A stretch of DNA of 64,000 bases from Rhodobacterales bacterium (lineage in GTDB: Bacteria; Pseudomonadota; Alphaproteobacteria; Rhodobacterales; Rhodobacteraceae): assembly GCA_002747035.1 (NCBI GenBank), contig PDRZ01000022.1, forward strand, positions 1 to 64,000, in the 5' to 3' direction. Positions 1 through 7,426 of this stretch are shown here, piece after piece (within the stretch, counting starts at the first letter, position 1; each line of letters starts with the position of its first letter). Position numbers and translations under genes: made by a program. The notes beneath the pieces are model-generated. The model saw nothing but the letters and a program-made list of their open reading frames with translations, was not told the DNA's origin and did no database searches.

Positions 1-34
1 CTTGGCGGAATTCGTCCGTCCGTTTCAGTCCCAT
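1..34 (-). CDS. IS3-family transposase OrfA, N-terminal fragment at window edge
   Basis: Only the first 11 codons lie in the window, reading leftward MGLKRTDEFRQ. They follow a strong ribosome binding site (AAAGGAG, then 7 bases, then ATG at 34-32). This opening resembles the start of OrfA proteins of IS3-family insertion sequences common in Rhodobacteraceae, where it begins an HTH domain that binds the element ends. The body of the element would extend left of the window. The upstream terminal inverted repeat should lie around 60-110 but cannot be fixed without the other end. The call rests on a short peptide recalled from the family. Confidence 0.55.
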   Translation of the reverse strand, partial: MGLKRTDEFRQ

Positions 35-99
35 AGTCAGTCTCCTTTGTTGCAGTAAATGCTATCAAAGGAGCGGCATCAAACCGCGACAGGTCCAAT

Positions 100-473
100 C
101 TCGGGCGCGGGGGGCTGCGGCGCCGAGTCCGGATGCGAGGCTCTTCTATCCTTATGACCGGGGCAAGTCTTTCTTAATCCGGATCTTTATGGATATCGTA
201 CTCGGCCGGGTGACCGGAGGTAGCCGTGTAGGAACTTCTCCCATGGCTGTTCAAGTAGGACGTCATCGACCGAAAAGCCTATCGCTAATCGCAAAGAAAA
301 GAATCTTTATAAAACAGTCGATTACATTCGACTGGTGAAGAAAGCCACTGGATTTAGCCGTTTTCCACGACTCGTCGAAGAGAGATGAACCCAATCTCCT
401 CTTTGACACCAACAAGGTCGCGAGAAGGACCTGTCGCCGGGATCTCTGGCGGCTACAGCATAACGGCAGGCAT
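100..473. other. Intergenic stretch without a recognisable gene
   Basis: About 370 bases between the transposase start and the HTH gene. The part from about 260 to 420 is visibly richer in A and T than most of the window, as often seen in mobile-element DNA. An open frame runs across 263-631 on the minus strand, but it overlaps the HTH gene antisense and has no recognisable domain, so it is not called. No tRNA, clear promoter or terminator was seen. Confidence 0.5.
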
Positions 474-839
474 ATGACCCAAGCATCACCGCGAGCATTC
501 AAAGAAGCAATACCCGCCTTGGCGGACATGAAGCCGCGAGTGCGGGTCAACGTAGTGGTCGAACTCACGGGGTTGAAGCGTCGAACAATCACCGACTTGG
601 CGTCGAGGGGCAAAATTCCCGGCGCCGTCAAACACGGCGAGATTTGGACATTTGATCAAGACACACTCGCTCTCTGGCTCACAAAGGGAAACCAATGGCA
701 AGTAACATCTACAAACCCAAAAACAGCAAGAATTACTACTTCCGAGTCTCTATTGACGGAAAGGAATACCGGGAGTCGCTTCGGACAAATTCTAAGCGGG
801 TCGCGGAAAAGAAAGCGCGAGGCAGGATCAAAGAACTGA
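474..839 (+). CDS. Small HTH (excisionase-like) DNA-binding protein
   Basis: A 121-residue protein whose residues about 20-65 read like a MerR/excisionase-type winged HTH: VNVVVELTGLKRRTITDLASRGKIPG is consistent with a helix-turn-helix, followed by a wing and an aromatic-rich strand (EIWTFDQDTLALWL). The last third is basic. Its 3' end overlaps the downstream tyrosine recombinase by about 145 bases in another frame, the usual close coupling of a recombination directionality factor with its integrase. A start at the ATG near 529 is also possible because the ribosome site before 474 is weak. An excision role is inferred from position and fold only. Confidence 0.6.
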   Translation: MTQASPRAFKEAIPALADMKPRVRVNVVVELTGLKRRTITDLASRGKIPGAVKHGEIWTFDQDTLALWLTKGNQWQVTSTNPKTARITTSESLLTERNTGSRFGQILSGSRKRKREAGSKN

Positions 840-1777
840 AAGGGAAGGCCAAGCGAGGCGAGGCCGACTGGCTCTTCCATGCCGGCTTTACAGGCTTCTA
901 CGACAGCCTGGAGCATTTCGATCCCGACCATGGATGGTCCGCGAACACCCGCACAAGGTATCAAACAAGCCTACGACAGATCGGTCTGACGCTGTTGGAG
1001 GTCTTTGAAGAGCGGGGCGAGAATGTTGAATTGGCCGGAGCATGGGAAGTGGATCTGAAAACCATTTCGGAATTTGTTGCTATGCGAAAGGATGCTGGAG
1101 CTTCAATCGCGACGATCAATCGCGACCTCACCGCTTTCAATCATCTCATGAGTTATATCAAAAACCTGGGCTGGATCGAAATAAATCCAGTTCGGCAATT
1201 TGAGAAGACCGGAATGAAGGAAAGCCTGCCGGACATCGTACTCCCCACCGATGAGGCTATCCAAAAGCTGGGATGGCGGGCACCGGGCACACTCTGCTTT
1301 TTCCCGGGCTTCCTTGACGCAACCGGGGGGCGTGTTACAGAGATGTCGATGATCAAATGGGCGGACTTGAAAGGTATGGAAAATCCGGTCGAAGGCCATG
1401 TTACGCTGACCTTACGACACACGAAAGGCCGCAAGATCCGGACCATCACTCTGCGCCAGCAGGCGATCGACATTCTGCTGCAGATCCGCCGCTCCAATAG
1501 CTCGCCATATATCTTCTGGAACAAGACCGAGGAAGGCTACTATCGTAGCGCGGCAAACCTGTTCTGGGACTATGCTCAGGAGACAGATTTCGGTGCCCGC
1601 CTCCACGATATCCGCCACAAGTTTGCCATTGAGCGACTTAAGGAAGGCTGGTCGGTCTATCGCGTGCAACGATATATCGGACACGGGTCGGTGAAGACCA
1701 CCGAGCGCTATTACTTTCGCTACCTCACTCAGGAGCAGCAACTGATCGCCAATGCCGACGGCAATATCGGTCTATAG
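695..1777 (+). CDS. Tyrosine recombinase / phage-type integrase
   Basis: A 360-residue site-specific recombinase. It has an N-terminal SAM-like core-binding region (about residues 60-175) and a C-terminal catalytic domain. Catalytic residues are visible: Arg in ATGGRVTEMS (about residue 212), a beta-hairpin Lys in HTKGRK, HDIRH (His304, Arg307), GHGSVKTTERYY (His330, nucleophile Tyr at 339 or 340). The start ATG follows AAAGGGA. It ends about 225 bases from the 3' end of tRNA-Ser, a standard attachment site, so it most likely integrates an element there. That element lies to the left, mostly outside the window. The set of catalytic residues appears complete, so the enzyme may be active. Confidence 0.93.
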   Translation: MASNIYKPKNSKNYYFRVSIDGKEYRESLRTNSKRVAEKKARGRIKELKGKAKRGEADWLFHAGFTGFYDSLEHFDPDHGWSANTRTRYQTSLRQIGLTLLEVFEERGENVELAGAWEVDLKTISEFVAMRKDAGASIATINRDLTAFNHLMSYIKNLGWIEINPVRQFEKTGMKESLPDIVLPTDEAIQKLGWRAPGTLCFFPGFLDATGGRVTEMSMIKWADLKGMENPVEGHVTLTLRHTKGRKIRTITLRQQAIDILLQIRRSNSSPYIFWNKTEEGYYRSAANLFWDYAQETDFGARLHDIRHKFAIERLKEGWSVYRVQRYIGHGSVKTTERYYFRYLTQEQQLIANADGNIGL

Positions 1778-1798
1778 CGCAGACTTGCCCGAGTTGAC

Positions 1799-1828
1799 GA
1801 AAGCCCCGCCCAAAACGGCGGGGCTTTC
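1799..1828 (+). terminator. Terminator hairpin after the integrase
   Basis: A perfect 12-base inverted repeat, GAAAGCCCCGCC (1799-1810) and GGCGGGGCTTTC (1817-1828), with a 6-base loop, lies 21 bases past the integrase stop. The T run is short and interrupted (TTTCGTCGTT), but stem strength and location support intrinsic termination. Confidence 0.75.
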
Positions 1829-1875
1829 GTCGTTCGGGATGGGCGCAAAGGGCATCGATCAAGCAAAGTTTGGCA

Positions 1876-1930
1876 GCGTCACGGCATAGTCGGTGCATGC
1901 GGTGACGCAGGAACACGGCATAGTATGCCG
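1876..1930. repeat. Paired inverted repeats with 11-base direct repeats between integrase and tRNA
   Basis: Two hairpins sit close together: arms GCGTCACGGCAT (1876-1887) and ATGCGGTGACGC (1897-1908) with one mismatch, and CGGCATA-G-TATGCCG (1916-1930). Both share the direct repeat CACGGCATAGT at 1880-1890 and 1914-1924, 34 bases apart. Placed between int and the tRNA end, these look like arm-type binding sites for the integrase or its directionality factor. This is an inference from position and repetition. Confidence 0.5.
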
Positions 1931-2003
1931 ACTTCTACTTTATCCAAAGGGATGAGGGGTTAGCCACACTTGGCCGTGAAACCAAACTATCTTAATATCT
2001 TAG

Positions 2004-2093
2004 TGGCGGAGAGACAGGGATTCGAACCCTGGGTCCCCGTGAAGGGACAACGGTTTTCGAGACCGCCCCGTTCGACCACTCCGGCACCTCTCC
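2004..2093 (-). tRNA. tRNA-Ser (anticodon CGA), probable integration site
   Basis: Read on the minus strand it begins GGAGAGGTGCCGGAG and ends in an encoded CCA (2006-2004), 90 bases in all, with the long variable arm typical of tRNA-Ser. The acceptor stem pairs GGAGAGG with TCTCTCC (one G-T), the T loop reads GGTTCGAATCC, and the anticodon loop TCTCGAAAA gives CGA, decoding UCG. The 3' half faces the neighbouring integrase, so this end is the likely attachment core shared with a second copy outside the window. Confidence 0.95.
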
Positions 2094-2157
2094 GCGGGGG
2101 CGGGGGATAAAAGCCATAGGTTGCAGGGTGAAACAGTTGAAAATACGAGGTTCCATC

Positions 2158-2997
2158 ATGAAACGCCTGCGCCTTTGCGGGGTTGTTCCGGGTCTTCTGG
2201 CTCTGACCGTCCTGATTTTTCTGCACCCGGCCCATGCTGCCGGGCGGGATCGGGTCGAGGCGTTCCTTGAGGTGACCGGTTTCGGTGTTGCGCTTGATTC
2301 GATTGCGCTTTCCGCGTCCGACGCGCCCTCCATGCTGGGGCGGGAGCCGGGGGATTTCGGCCATGACTGGACCCGGGTCAGCCGCGAAGTGTTCGATACG
2401 GGCGTGATGCGCAGCATGGCCCTGGGGTTTCTTGAAAATGCCCTGACAGAAGAGCTTCTGGATCACGCGGCGGGGTTTTATGCCTCGGATCTGGGTCGGC
2501 GGCTGGTCGAGGCGGAAAACATCGCCCACATGGATGACAATGACGAGGCCAAGCGCAAGGATGGCGAGGAAATCGTGGCCGGATTGCTGAAACAGGGCTC
2601 GCCCCGGTTGGAGTATCTCAAGCGCATGAACACGGCAATTGACAGCTCGGACACCGCCGTGCGCGCGGTTCAGGAGATCCAGGTGCGGTTCCTGATGGCG
2701 GCGGCCAGCGCGGGAGTGATTGACCTCAGGTTGGATGAACCGGCCCTGCGCGCGGTGATGAAGGAAAACGAAGGTGACATGCGGCGGCAGATGGCGGTTT
2801 CGGCGCTGGCCAATGCGGCGCATGTGTATCGCGCGTTTTCCGACGCGGATATGCGTGCCTATGCCGAGGCGCTGGAGGATGAGCGGATGCAACAGGTCTA
2901 TGAATTGATGAACGCGGTCCAGTGGGAAATCATGGCGAACCGGTTTGAAGTGCTGGCCCATCGCATGGCCAATCTGCATCCGGGGCAGGACCTGTGA
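2158..2997 (+). CDS. Exported DUF2059-like protein 1
   Basis: The preferred start is the ATG at 2158, which opens directly into a signal peptide (MKRLRLCGVVPGLLALTV, cleavage near AHAAG); an upstream in-frame ATG at 2128 would bury that signal. The mature protein of about 250 residues is helical and acidic and resembles DUF2059 proteins, whose conserved block (...LTEELLDHAAGFYASDLGRRLVEAE) is seen near residue 95. The stop overlaps the GTG start of a second protein of the same type, so the two are translationally coupled. The family has no settled biochemical role; a periplasmic location is inferred from the signal peptide. Confidence 0.75.
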   Translation: MKRLRLCGVVPGLLALTVLIFLHPAHAAGRDRVEAFLEVTGFGVALDSIALSASDAPSMLGREPGDFGHDWTRVSREVFDTGVMRSMALGFLENALTEELLDHAAGFYASDLGRRLVEAENIAHMDDNDEAKRKDGEEIVAGLLKQGSPRLEYLKRMNTAIDSSDTAVRAVQEIQVRFLMAAASAGVIDLRLDEPALRAVMKENEGDMRRQMAVSALANAAHVYRAFSDADMRAYAEALEDERMQQVYELMNAVQWEIMANRFEVLAHRMANLHPGQDL

Positions 2998-3920
2998 GGG
3001 GGCTGGGCGCGGCGCTGACCGTTTTTGTCCTGTCCGCTTCGTCGGGGCTGGCCCAGTTGCAACAGGCGCAACCAGCGTTGCCGGCGCAACCGGTGCAATC
3101 GACACAATCCACGCAGCAGGCCCCCGCGCACCCACCTGCGCAACCTGCGGAACACACCGCGCGGGCGCAGCTTTACGATGCGCTTGGCCTTCCGGCGATC
3201 ATCGAGGTGATGCATCAGGAGGGCGCGCAGTTCGGTGCCGATCTGGGACAGGATTTCCTGGGCCATGATCCGGCGAAGGGCCATCCGGTCTGGGCGGCGC
3301 GGGTGGCGCGGATTTATGACCGTGACGCCATGCTGGCCTCGGTTCGTGCGGCCTTGGACAAGGAACTGCCCGAGGCGGCGATTGCCCCGCTGCTGGCTTT
3401 TTTCACCGACGAGGTTGGGGCGCGGATTATTGAACACGAACTGCTGGCCCGCCGTGCCTTTCTGGATCAGGGGACCGAAGACACCGCCCGCGCCGGGTTC
3501 AGGGCCGCGCGGGACCGTGGCGAGCGGACAGAGCGCATCGCCCTGATCCGCGCCTATGTCGCGGCCAATGATCTGGTGGGGTATAACGTGGCCGGGGCGC
3601 TGAACTCGAACCTGCGGTTTTACCAGGGGCTTGTGGAAGGCGGGGCATTCGAGATGAGCGAAGAGGACATGCTGCGCGACGTCTGGGAGCAGGAAGAAGA
3701 GACCCGCACCGATACCGATGAATGGTTGATGGCCTATCTTCTGACCGCGTACGATCCGCTGGCGGATAGCGATCTTGACGCTTACGTGACCTTGTCCAGA
3801 AGCGCAGAGGGCAAGGCGTTGAACCGGGCGCTGTTTGCCGGGTTCGATGCCATGTATGGCGATATTTCTTATGCGCTGGGGCTTGCCATTGCCGTTGAAA
3901 TGCGCGGACAGGATCTTTGA
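2994..3920 (+). CDS. Exported DUF2059-like protein 2
   Basis: A 308-residue protein starting at GTG 2994, whose last bases overlap the preceding stop (GTGA). A signal peptide (MRGLGAALTVFVLSASSGLAQ) is followed by a low-complexity Gln/Pro/Ala linker (about residues 22-57) and a helical domain like that of its upstream neighbour, including FFTDEVGARIIEHELLARRAF matching the DUF2059 motif region. The pair probably arose by duplication and acts in the periplasm, perhaps as a heteromer. Function is unknown. Confidence 0.72.
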   Translation: MRGLGAALTVFVLSASSGLAQLQQAQPALPAQPVQSTQSTQQAPAHPPAQPAEHTARAQLYDALGLPAIIEVMHQEGAQFGADLGQDFLGHDPAKGHPVWAARVARIYDRDAMLASVRAALDKELPEAAIAPLLAFFTDEVGARIIEHELLARRAFLDQGTEDTARAGFRAARDRGERTERIALIRAYVAANDLVGYNVAGALNSNLRFYQGLVEGGAFEMSEEDMLRDVWEQEEETRTDTDEWLMAYLLTAYDPLADSDLDAYVTLSRSAEGKALNRALFAGFDAMYGDISYALGLAIAVEMRGQDL

Positions 3921-3977
3921 TCCGGGCAACAGGCTGATCACGGGTCATCGGGTGTAAAGGAATATGACGCGCAGCAA

Positions 3978-4014
3978 TTTCGCATACGAAGATTGTATCG
4001 CTTCGCGTGCGAAA
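3978..4014. repeat. Inverted repeat (14-base arms) after the DUF2059 pair
   Basis: Arms TTTCGCATACGAAG (3978-3991) and CTTCGCGTGCGAAA (4001-4014) pair at 12 of 14 positions plus one G-U in RNA, with a 9-base loop. It lies 58 bases past the DUF2059 stop. There is no T tract, so intrinsic termination is doubtful; it could be an RNA processing structure or protein site. Confidence 0.5.
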
Positions 4015-4156
4015 GACATTGCTATGACCCTATCGCCCAGTCTCGGGGGCAGATGGTGGGTTTTGTCGCAAGCCATCACAAGCTGACCCGCCAGGCCTAT
4101 GTGTCGGTGAGCACAGGAAATATTGGCAGGTATTTCAAATCGCGCGGGTCGTTAAA

Positions 4157-4199
4157 GCGTCCTGCCAAAAACCTGACTCACGGGTTTTCGGCAGGACGC
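4157..4199. repeat. Strong 17-base-arm hairpin upstream of pstS
   Basis: GCGTCCTGCCAAAAACC (4157-4173) is matched by GGTTTTCGGCAGGACGC (4183-4199) with a single mismatch, separated by a 9-base loop. This is one of the most stable hairpins in the window. It has no T tract and sits about 500 bases before the Pho boxes, in a region with no convincing gene. TTAAAGCG just before it and CGCTTTAG at 4261-4268 recall the ends of the dispersed palindromic repeat found elsewhere in the window. Confidence 0.6.
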
Positions 4200-4585
4200 G
4201 CGAAACACATAGATGTCGCGCTGCGTTCGCCTTTTTCCCTGTCTCAGGTTAAAGGTCGAACGCTTTAGCGGGGTTCTTTATGGTGGGGGGGCTCCTGGCA
4301 GATGATGCGCCACGGGTTTCTCAAATCCGGCGCGCTGTGAACGGGCGAAGACCTGCCCCCCAGTGGTTTTTGATTCGGTCAGGGCACCGACCGGATTCTG
4401 GGTGTTCACAGGTGACGGAATCGCCACGTGACACCCCGCGCAGGATACGTTGTCGCACTATCGGGCCATGGAGAGCTTTACCCTTCTGTGCAGCCCCGCT
4501 GACTTGGGCCCGCTGACTTGGGACGGCGCAGAATTGGCCACGAGGGCGCGGTGCGCCCGGGGGGGCAGTTGCCTCGGGAAGAGAC

Positions 4586-4607
4586 ACGAATTTTAGCTAA
4601 AATTCGT
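4586..4607. promoter_or_regulatory. Perfect 22-base AT-rich palindrome, candidate operator
   Basis: The half-site ACGAATTTTAG (4586-4596) is followed immediately by its exact reverse complement (4597-4607). An uninterrupted, AT-rich 22-base palindrome in GC-rich DNA, 92 bases before the Pho boxes, suggests a dimeric repressor or activator site. It does not match a regulator I can name. Confidence 0.5.
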
Positions 4608-4698
4608 ATATCATCTGGACTTCAATGTAACACACCAGGTCCCCGGTTCTGTTTCAATCTAGGTCGGGGCGAGGTCCGGGTTTCGGGAAATTCGCCTT

Positions 4699-4729
4699 CT
4701 GTCATGAAAACGTTACATAGCTGTCACAA
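4699..4729 (+). promoter_or_regulatory. Pho-box array for PhoB upstream of pstS
   Basis: Three 7-base half-sites are phased at 11 bases: CTGTCAT (4699), ACGTTAC (4710), CTGTCAC (4721), separated by A-rich spacers. This matches the direct-repeat Pho box (CTGTCAT with 11-base periodicity) bound by phosphorylated PhoB, which here would replace a -35 element. It lies 83 bases before the pstS start, and phoB itself is the last gene of the run. Confidence 0.85.
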
Positions 4730-4811
4730 AAGCATTGCGTAACGGGCTTAGGTCCGGCCCCAAGGTTTCCCGGGGATGGGGAGCCATTGATCGTTACCCA
4801 GGAGCTGGAAT

Positions 4812-5870
4812 ATGACATCCATGAAACTGACCGCCTCGGCCGTCGCAATCGCGGCCATTTCGGCCTCTGCTGCAACTGCACGTGACAACGTGCAGGTCGC
4901 CGGGTCGTCCACCGTGCTGCCCTATGCTTCGATCGTTGCCGAAGCCTTTGGCGAAAATACCGATTTCCCGACCCCGGTGGTTGAATCGGGCGGGTCTTCG
5001 GCGGGGCTCAAGCGGTTCTGTGAAGGTGTTGGCGAGAACACCATTGACGTGGCCAACGCCTCGCGCAAGATCAAGGACAAGGAAATCAAGACCTGCGCCG
5101 AAAACGGTGTGACCGACATCATAGAGGTACGCATCGGCTATGACGGAATCGTCTTTGCCTCGCAAAAGACCGGTCCGGCCTATGCAGCCTTTGAACCCAT
5201 CGACATCTTCAATGCTCTGGGTGCCAAGGTGATGGTGGACGGCAAGCTGGTCGACAACCCGCACCAGAAATGGAGCGATTTCAACGCCGACCTTCCCGCC
5301 GAAGAGATTGTCGGCTATATCCCGGGCACCAAGCACGGCACCCGTGAAGTGTTTGAAAAGAAGGTCCTGCTGGCTGGCTGTAAAACCTCGGGTGCCTATG
5401 ACCAATATCTGGCCATCGCCAAAGGGGACAGCGAGAAAGCCAGAAAGAAAGCCGCCAAGAAAGCCTGCTATGGTGTGCGTGCGGATGGCAAATCGGTGGA
5501 TATCGATGGCGACTACACCGAAACTCTGGCCCGGATCGACGCCAACCCCGCCGGGATCGGTGTGTTTGGTCTGGCTTTCTATGAAAACAACACCGACAAG
5601 CTGAAAGTGGCCACCGTGTCCAACGTTGTGCCGTCGACCGACTCGATTGCAACCGGGGAATACCCGGTGTCGCGCCCGCTCTACTTCTATGTGAAGAAAG
5701 CGCATATCGGTGTGATCCCGGGCCTCAAGGAATACGCTTCCTTCTTCGTGGCCGAAGAGCTGGCCGGTCCTGATGGTCCGCTGGCCGAATACGGTTTGGT
5801 TGCGGATCCCGAGCTGGAAAAAACCCAGGAGCTGGTCGAAGACGAAGCCACCATGGACTCGAACATGTAA
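4812..5870 (+). CDS. pstS: Periplasmic phosphate-binding protein PstS
   Basis: The 352-residue substrate-binding protein of the high-affinity phosphate ABC transporter. It has a signal peptide (about residues 1-23, ending ASAATARD), then the phosphate-binding fold. The phosphate-contact loops GSSTVLP (about residue 31) and ESGGSSAGLKRF (about residues 57-68), a conserved ASRKIK segment, and the PGTKHGTREVF loop are visible. The start follows CAGGAG. It is the first gene of pstSCAB-phoU-phoB and lies directly downstream of a Pho-box array, so it should be induced by phosphate starvation. A hairpin after its stop could reduce read-through, allowing more PstS than transporter. Confidence 0.96.
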   Translation: MTSMKLTASAVAIAAISASAATARDNVQVAGSSTVLPYASIVAEAFGENTDFPTPVVESGGSSAGLKRFCEGVGENTIDVANASRKIKDKEIKTCAENGVTDIIEVRIGYDGIVFASQKTGPAYAAFEPIDIFNALGAKVMVDGKLVDNPHQKWSDFNADLPAEEIVGYIPGTKHGTREVFEKKVLLAGCKTSGAYDQYLAIAKGDSEKARKKAAKKACYGVRADGKSVDIDGDYTETLARIDANPAGIGVFGLAFYENNTDKLKVATVSNVVPSTDSIATGEYPVSRPLYFYVKKAHIGVIPGLKEYASFFVAEELAGPDGPLAEYGLVADPELEKTQELVEDEATMDSNM

Positions 5871-5886
5871 ACCGGGAGATCCCGGC

Positions 5887-5909
5887 GGGGCGGCATTTTT
5901 CGCCGCCCC
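5887..5909 (+). terminator. Hairpin between pstS and pstC, possible partial terminator
   Basis: GGGGCGGC (5887-5894) pairs perfectly with GCCGCCCC (5902-5909) across a 7-base loop. The downstream tract (AACCCTCCTTTT) is only weakly T-rich, so partial termination or mRNA stabilisation of the pstS message is more likely than a full stop. Confidence 0.55.
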
Positions 5910-5956
5910 AACCCTCCTTTTAGGACCTTTACCCTGCACACCCGAACGGAGCCACC

Positions 5957-7426
5957 ATGTCCGCTTTCTGGCTTTTCCTGACCATCCTGGGGCTGTCTGC
6001 TCTGGGCTTTTTGCTTGGCCGTGGCCGGGCGCTGGCCTCGGCGGGGGGGGATGCGCGCGCGCTGCATTCGCGCCCGCATTATTACGGCGTGAATGTTGCC
6101 CTGATGGTGATCCTGCCTGCGCTGACGCTGATGGCGCTCTGGACCGTAGTCCAGCCGCTGGCGATCAAGGCCAATGTGGCCCAGACGATCCCGGCGGAAC
6201 TGATCCCCGAGGGCGGATCGCTCGATCTTGTCATGACCGATGTGCGCAACGTGGCCGAAGGGCTGGACAAGGCCGTGCGCGCAGGTGTGCTGAGCGAAAA
6301 TCAGGCCCGTTCTGTCCGGTCAGAGTCCACTGACATTCGCGCCCGGCTGGGCGAAGTGGGCGTGGCGCTTGGGTCGGATGTCCATCCCCAGGTGTTGAGC
6401 GGCGCGCAACGTTACCGCGCGCTGGACCGGGCCGGGGAGTTGTGGAAAACCATTCTGGTCATCGCGGCCGCTCTTGGCGGGCTGGGTTTTGCCTATCTGC
6501 GCACGACACGCGGGTTTCGCGCCCGCAACGTGGTGGAAAACATCACCCGCTACGTGCTTGTTTTTGCTGCGCTGATTGCGATCCTGACCACCGTGGGCAT
6601 CTTTTTCGCGCTGATTTTCAACACCGTGGAGTTCTTCCGCACCTATAACTGGACCGATTATCTGTTCGGGACCACATGGCAACCCCATTCGGGCGGTGGC
6701 CGGGACCAGCCGCTGGGTTTGATCCCGCTGCTGTGGGGCACGCTTTACGTGTCGCTCATTGCCCTTGTGGTGGCCGTGCCCATTGGCCTGTTTGCCGCGA
6801 TTTACCTGTCGGAATATGCCACGCCAAAGGTGCGCGGCACGGTCAAACCGCTGCTTGAAATCCTCGCCGGGATCCCGTCGATCGTTTACGGGCTGTTTGC
6901 GCTTCTGACGGTTGGGCCGCTGTTGATGACCGTGTTTGGCGGCGGTGGGCTGGGCTGGATGCAGGGGGCCTCTTCGGTGATGACCGCCGGGCTTGTCATG
7001 GGCATCATGCTGATCCCCTTTGTCAGCTCGCTTTCCGATGACATTATCAACGCCGTGCCCCAGGCGATGCGTGACGGATCGCTTGGCCTTGGCGCGACCA
7101 AATCCGAAACCATCAAACAGGTTGTGTTGCCCGCCGCGCTGCCCGGTATTGTCGGTGCGATCATTCTGGCCGCGTCCCGCGCCATTGGCGAAACCATGCT
7201 GGTCGTGTTCGGGGCAGGGGCTGCGGGCAAGCTGTCCATGAACCCGTTCGAGGCCATGACCACCGTGACCGCCAAGATCGTCAGCCAACTGACCGGCGAC
7301 GCGGATTTCACCCAGCCCGAAGTGCTGGTGGCCTATGCGCTTGGCACCACGTTGTTCGTGGTCACCCTGTCGCTTAATCTTCTGGCGCAATTCATCGTCG
7401 GTAAATACCGGGAGCAGTACACATGA
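5957..7426 (+). CDS. pstC: Phosphate ABC transporter permease PstC (long form)
   Basis: A 489-residue inner-membrane permease. The C-terminal 300 residues carry the usual six-helix permease domain with the EAA-type loop (AVPQAMRDGSLGLGATKSETIKQVVLPAALPGI, about residues 365-397). The N-terminal 165 residues are extra compared with enterobacterial PstC (about 320): two membrane segments (about 4-22 and 46-67) around a soluble, probably periplasmic, domain of about 90 residues. Such long PstC proteins are known in alphaproteobacteria. Start at ATG 5957 after GGAG. Its stop overlaps the pstA start (ATGA). Confidence 0.95.
   Translation: MSAFWLFLTILGLSALGFLLGRGRALASAGGDARALHSRPHYYGVNVALMVILPALTLMALWTVVQPLAIKANVAQTIPAELIPEGGSLDLVMTDVRNVAEGLDKAVRAGVLSENQARSVRSESTDIRARLGEVGVALGSDVHPQVLSGAQRYRALDRAGELWKTILVIAAALGGLGFAYLRTTRGFRARNVVENITRYVLVFAALIAILTTVGIFFALIFNTVEFFRTYNWTDYLFGTTWQPHSGGGRDQPLGLIPLLWGTLYVSLIALVVAVPIGLFAAIYLSEYATPKVRGTVKPLLEILAGIPSIVYGLFALLTVGPLLMTVFGGGGLGWMQGASSVMTAGLVMGIMLIPFVSSLSDDIINAVPQAMRDGSLGLGATKSETIKQVVLPAALPGIVGAIILAASRAIGETMLVVFGAGAAGKLSMNPFEAMTTVTAKIVSQLTGDADFTQPEVLVAYALGTTLFVVTLSLNLLAQFIVGKYREQYT

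Larger units (their letters stand above)
3921..4811. other. 890-base intergenic region upstream of the pst operon
   Basis: No convincing protein gene is present: the short open frames here (for example 3993-4268, 4280-4516, 4518-4742) lack ribosome sites, domains and the third-base GC bias of neighbouring genes. The stretch contains two strong hairpins, a perfect 22-base palindrome and a Pho-box array, each listed separately. Its length and structure leave room for a small RNA or a remnant of a mobile element. Confidence 0.55.

Noticed and set aside
263-631. Open frame of 122 codons on the minus strand
   Set aside because: It overlaps the HTH gene antisense, has no ribosome site or recognisable domain, and lies in AT-richer DNA where long chance frames are less meaningful.
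4157-4199. Hairpin as intrinsic terminator
   Set aside because: No T run follows on either strand, so it is listed as a structured repeat rather than a terminator.
3993-4742. Three short plus-strand frames upstream of pstS
   Set aside because: They lack ribosome sites and the codon bias of neighbours, and cross hairpins and the Pho boxes; better explained as non-coding DNA.
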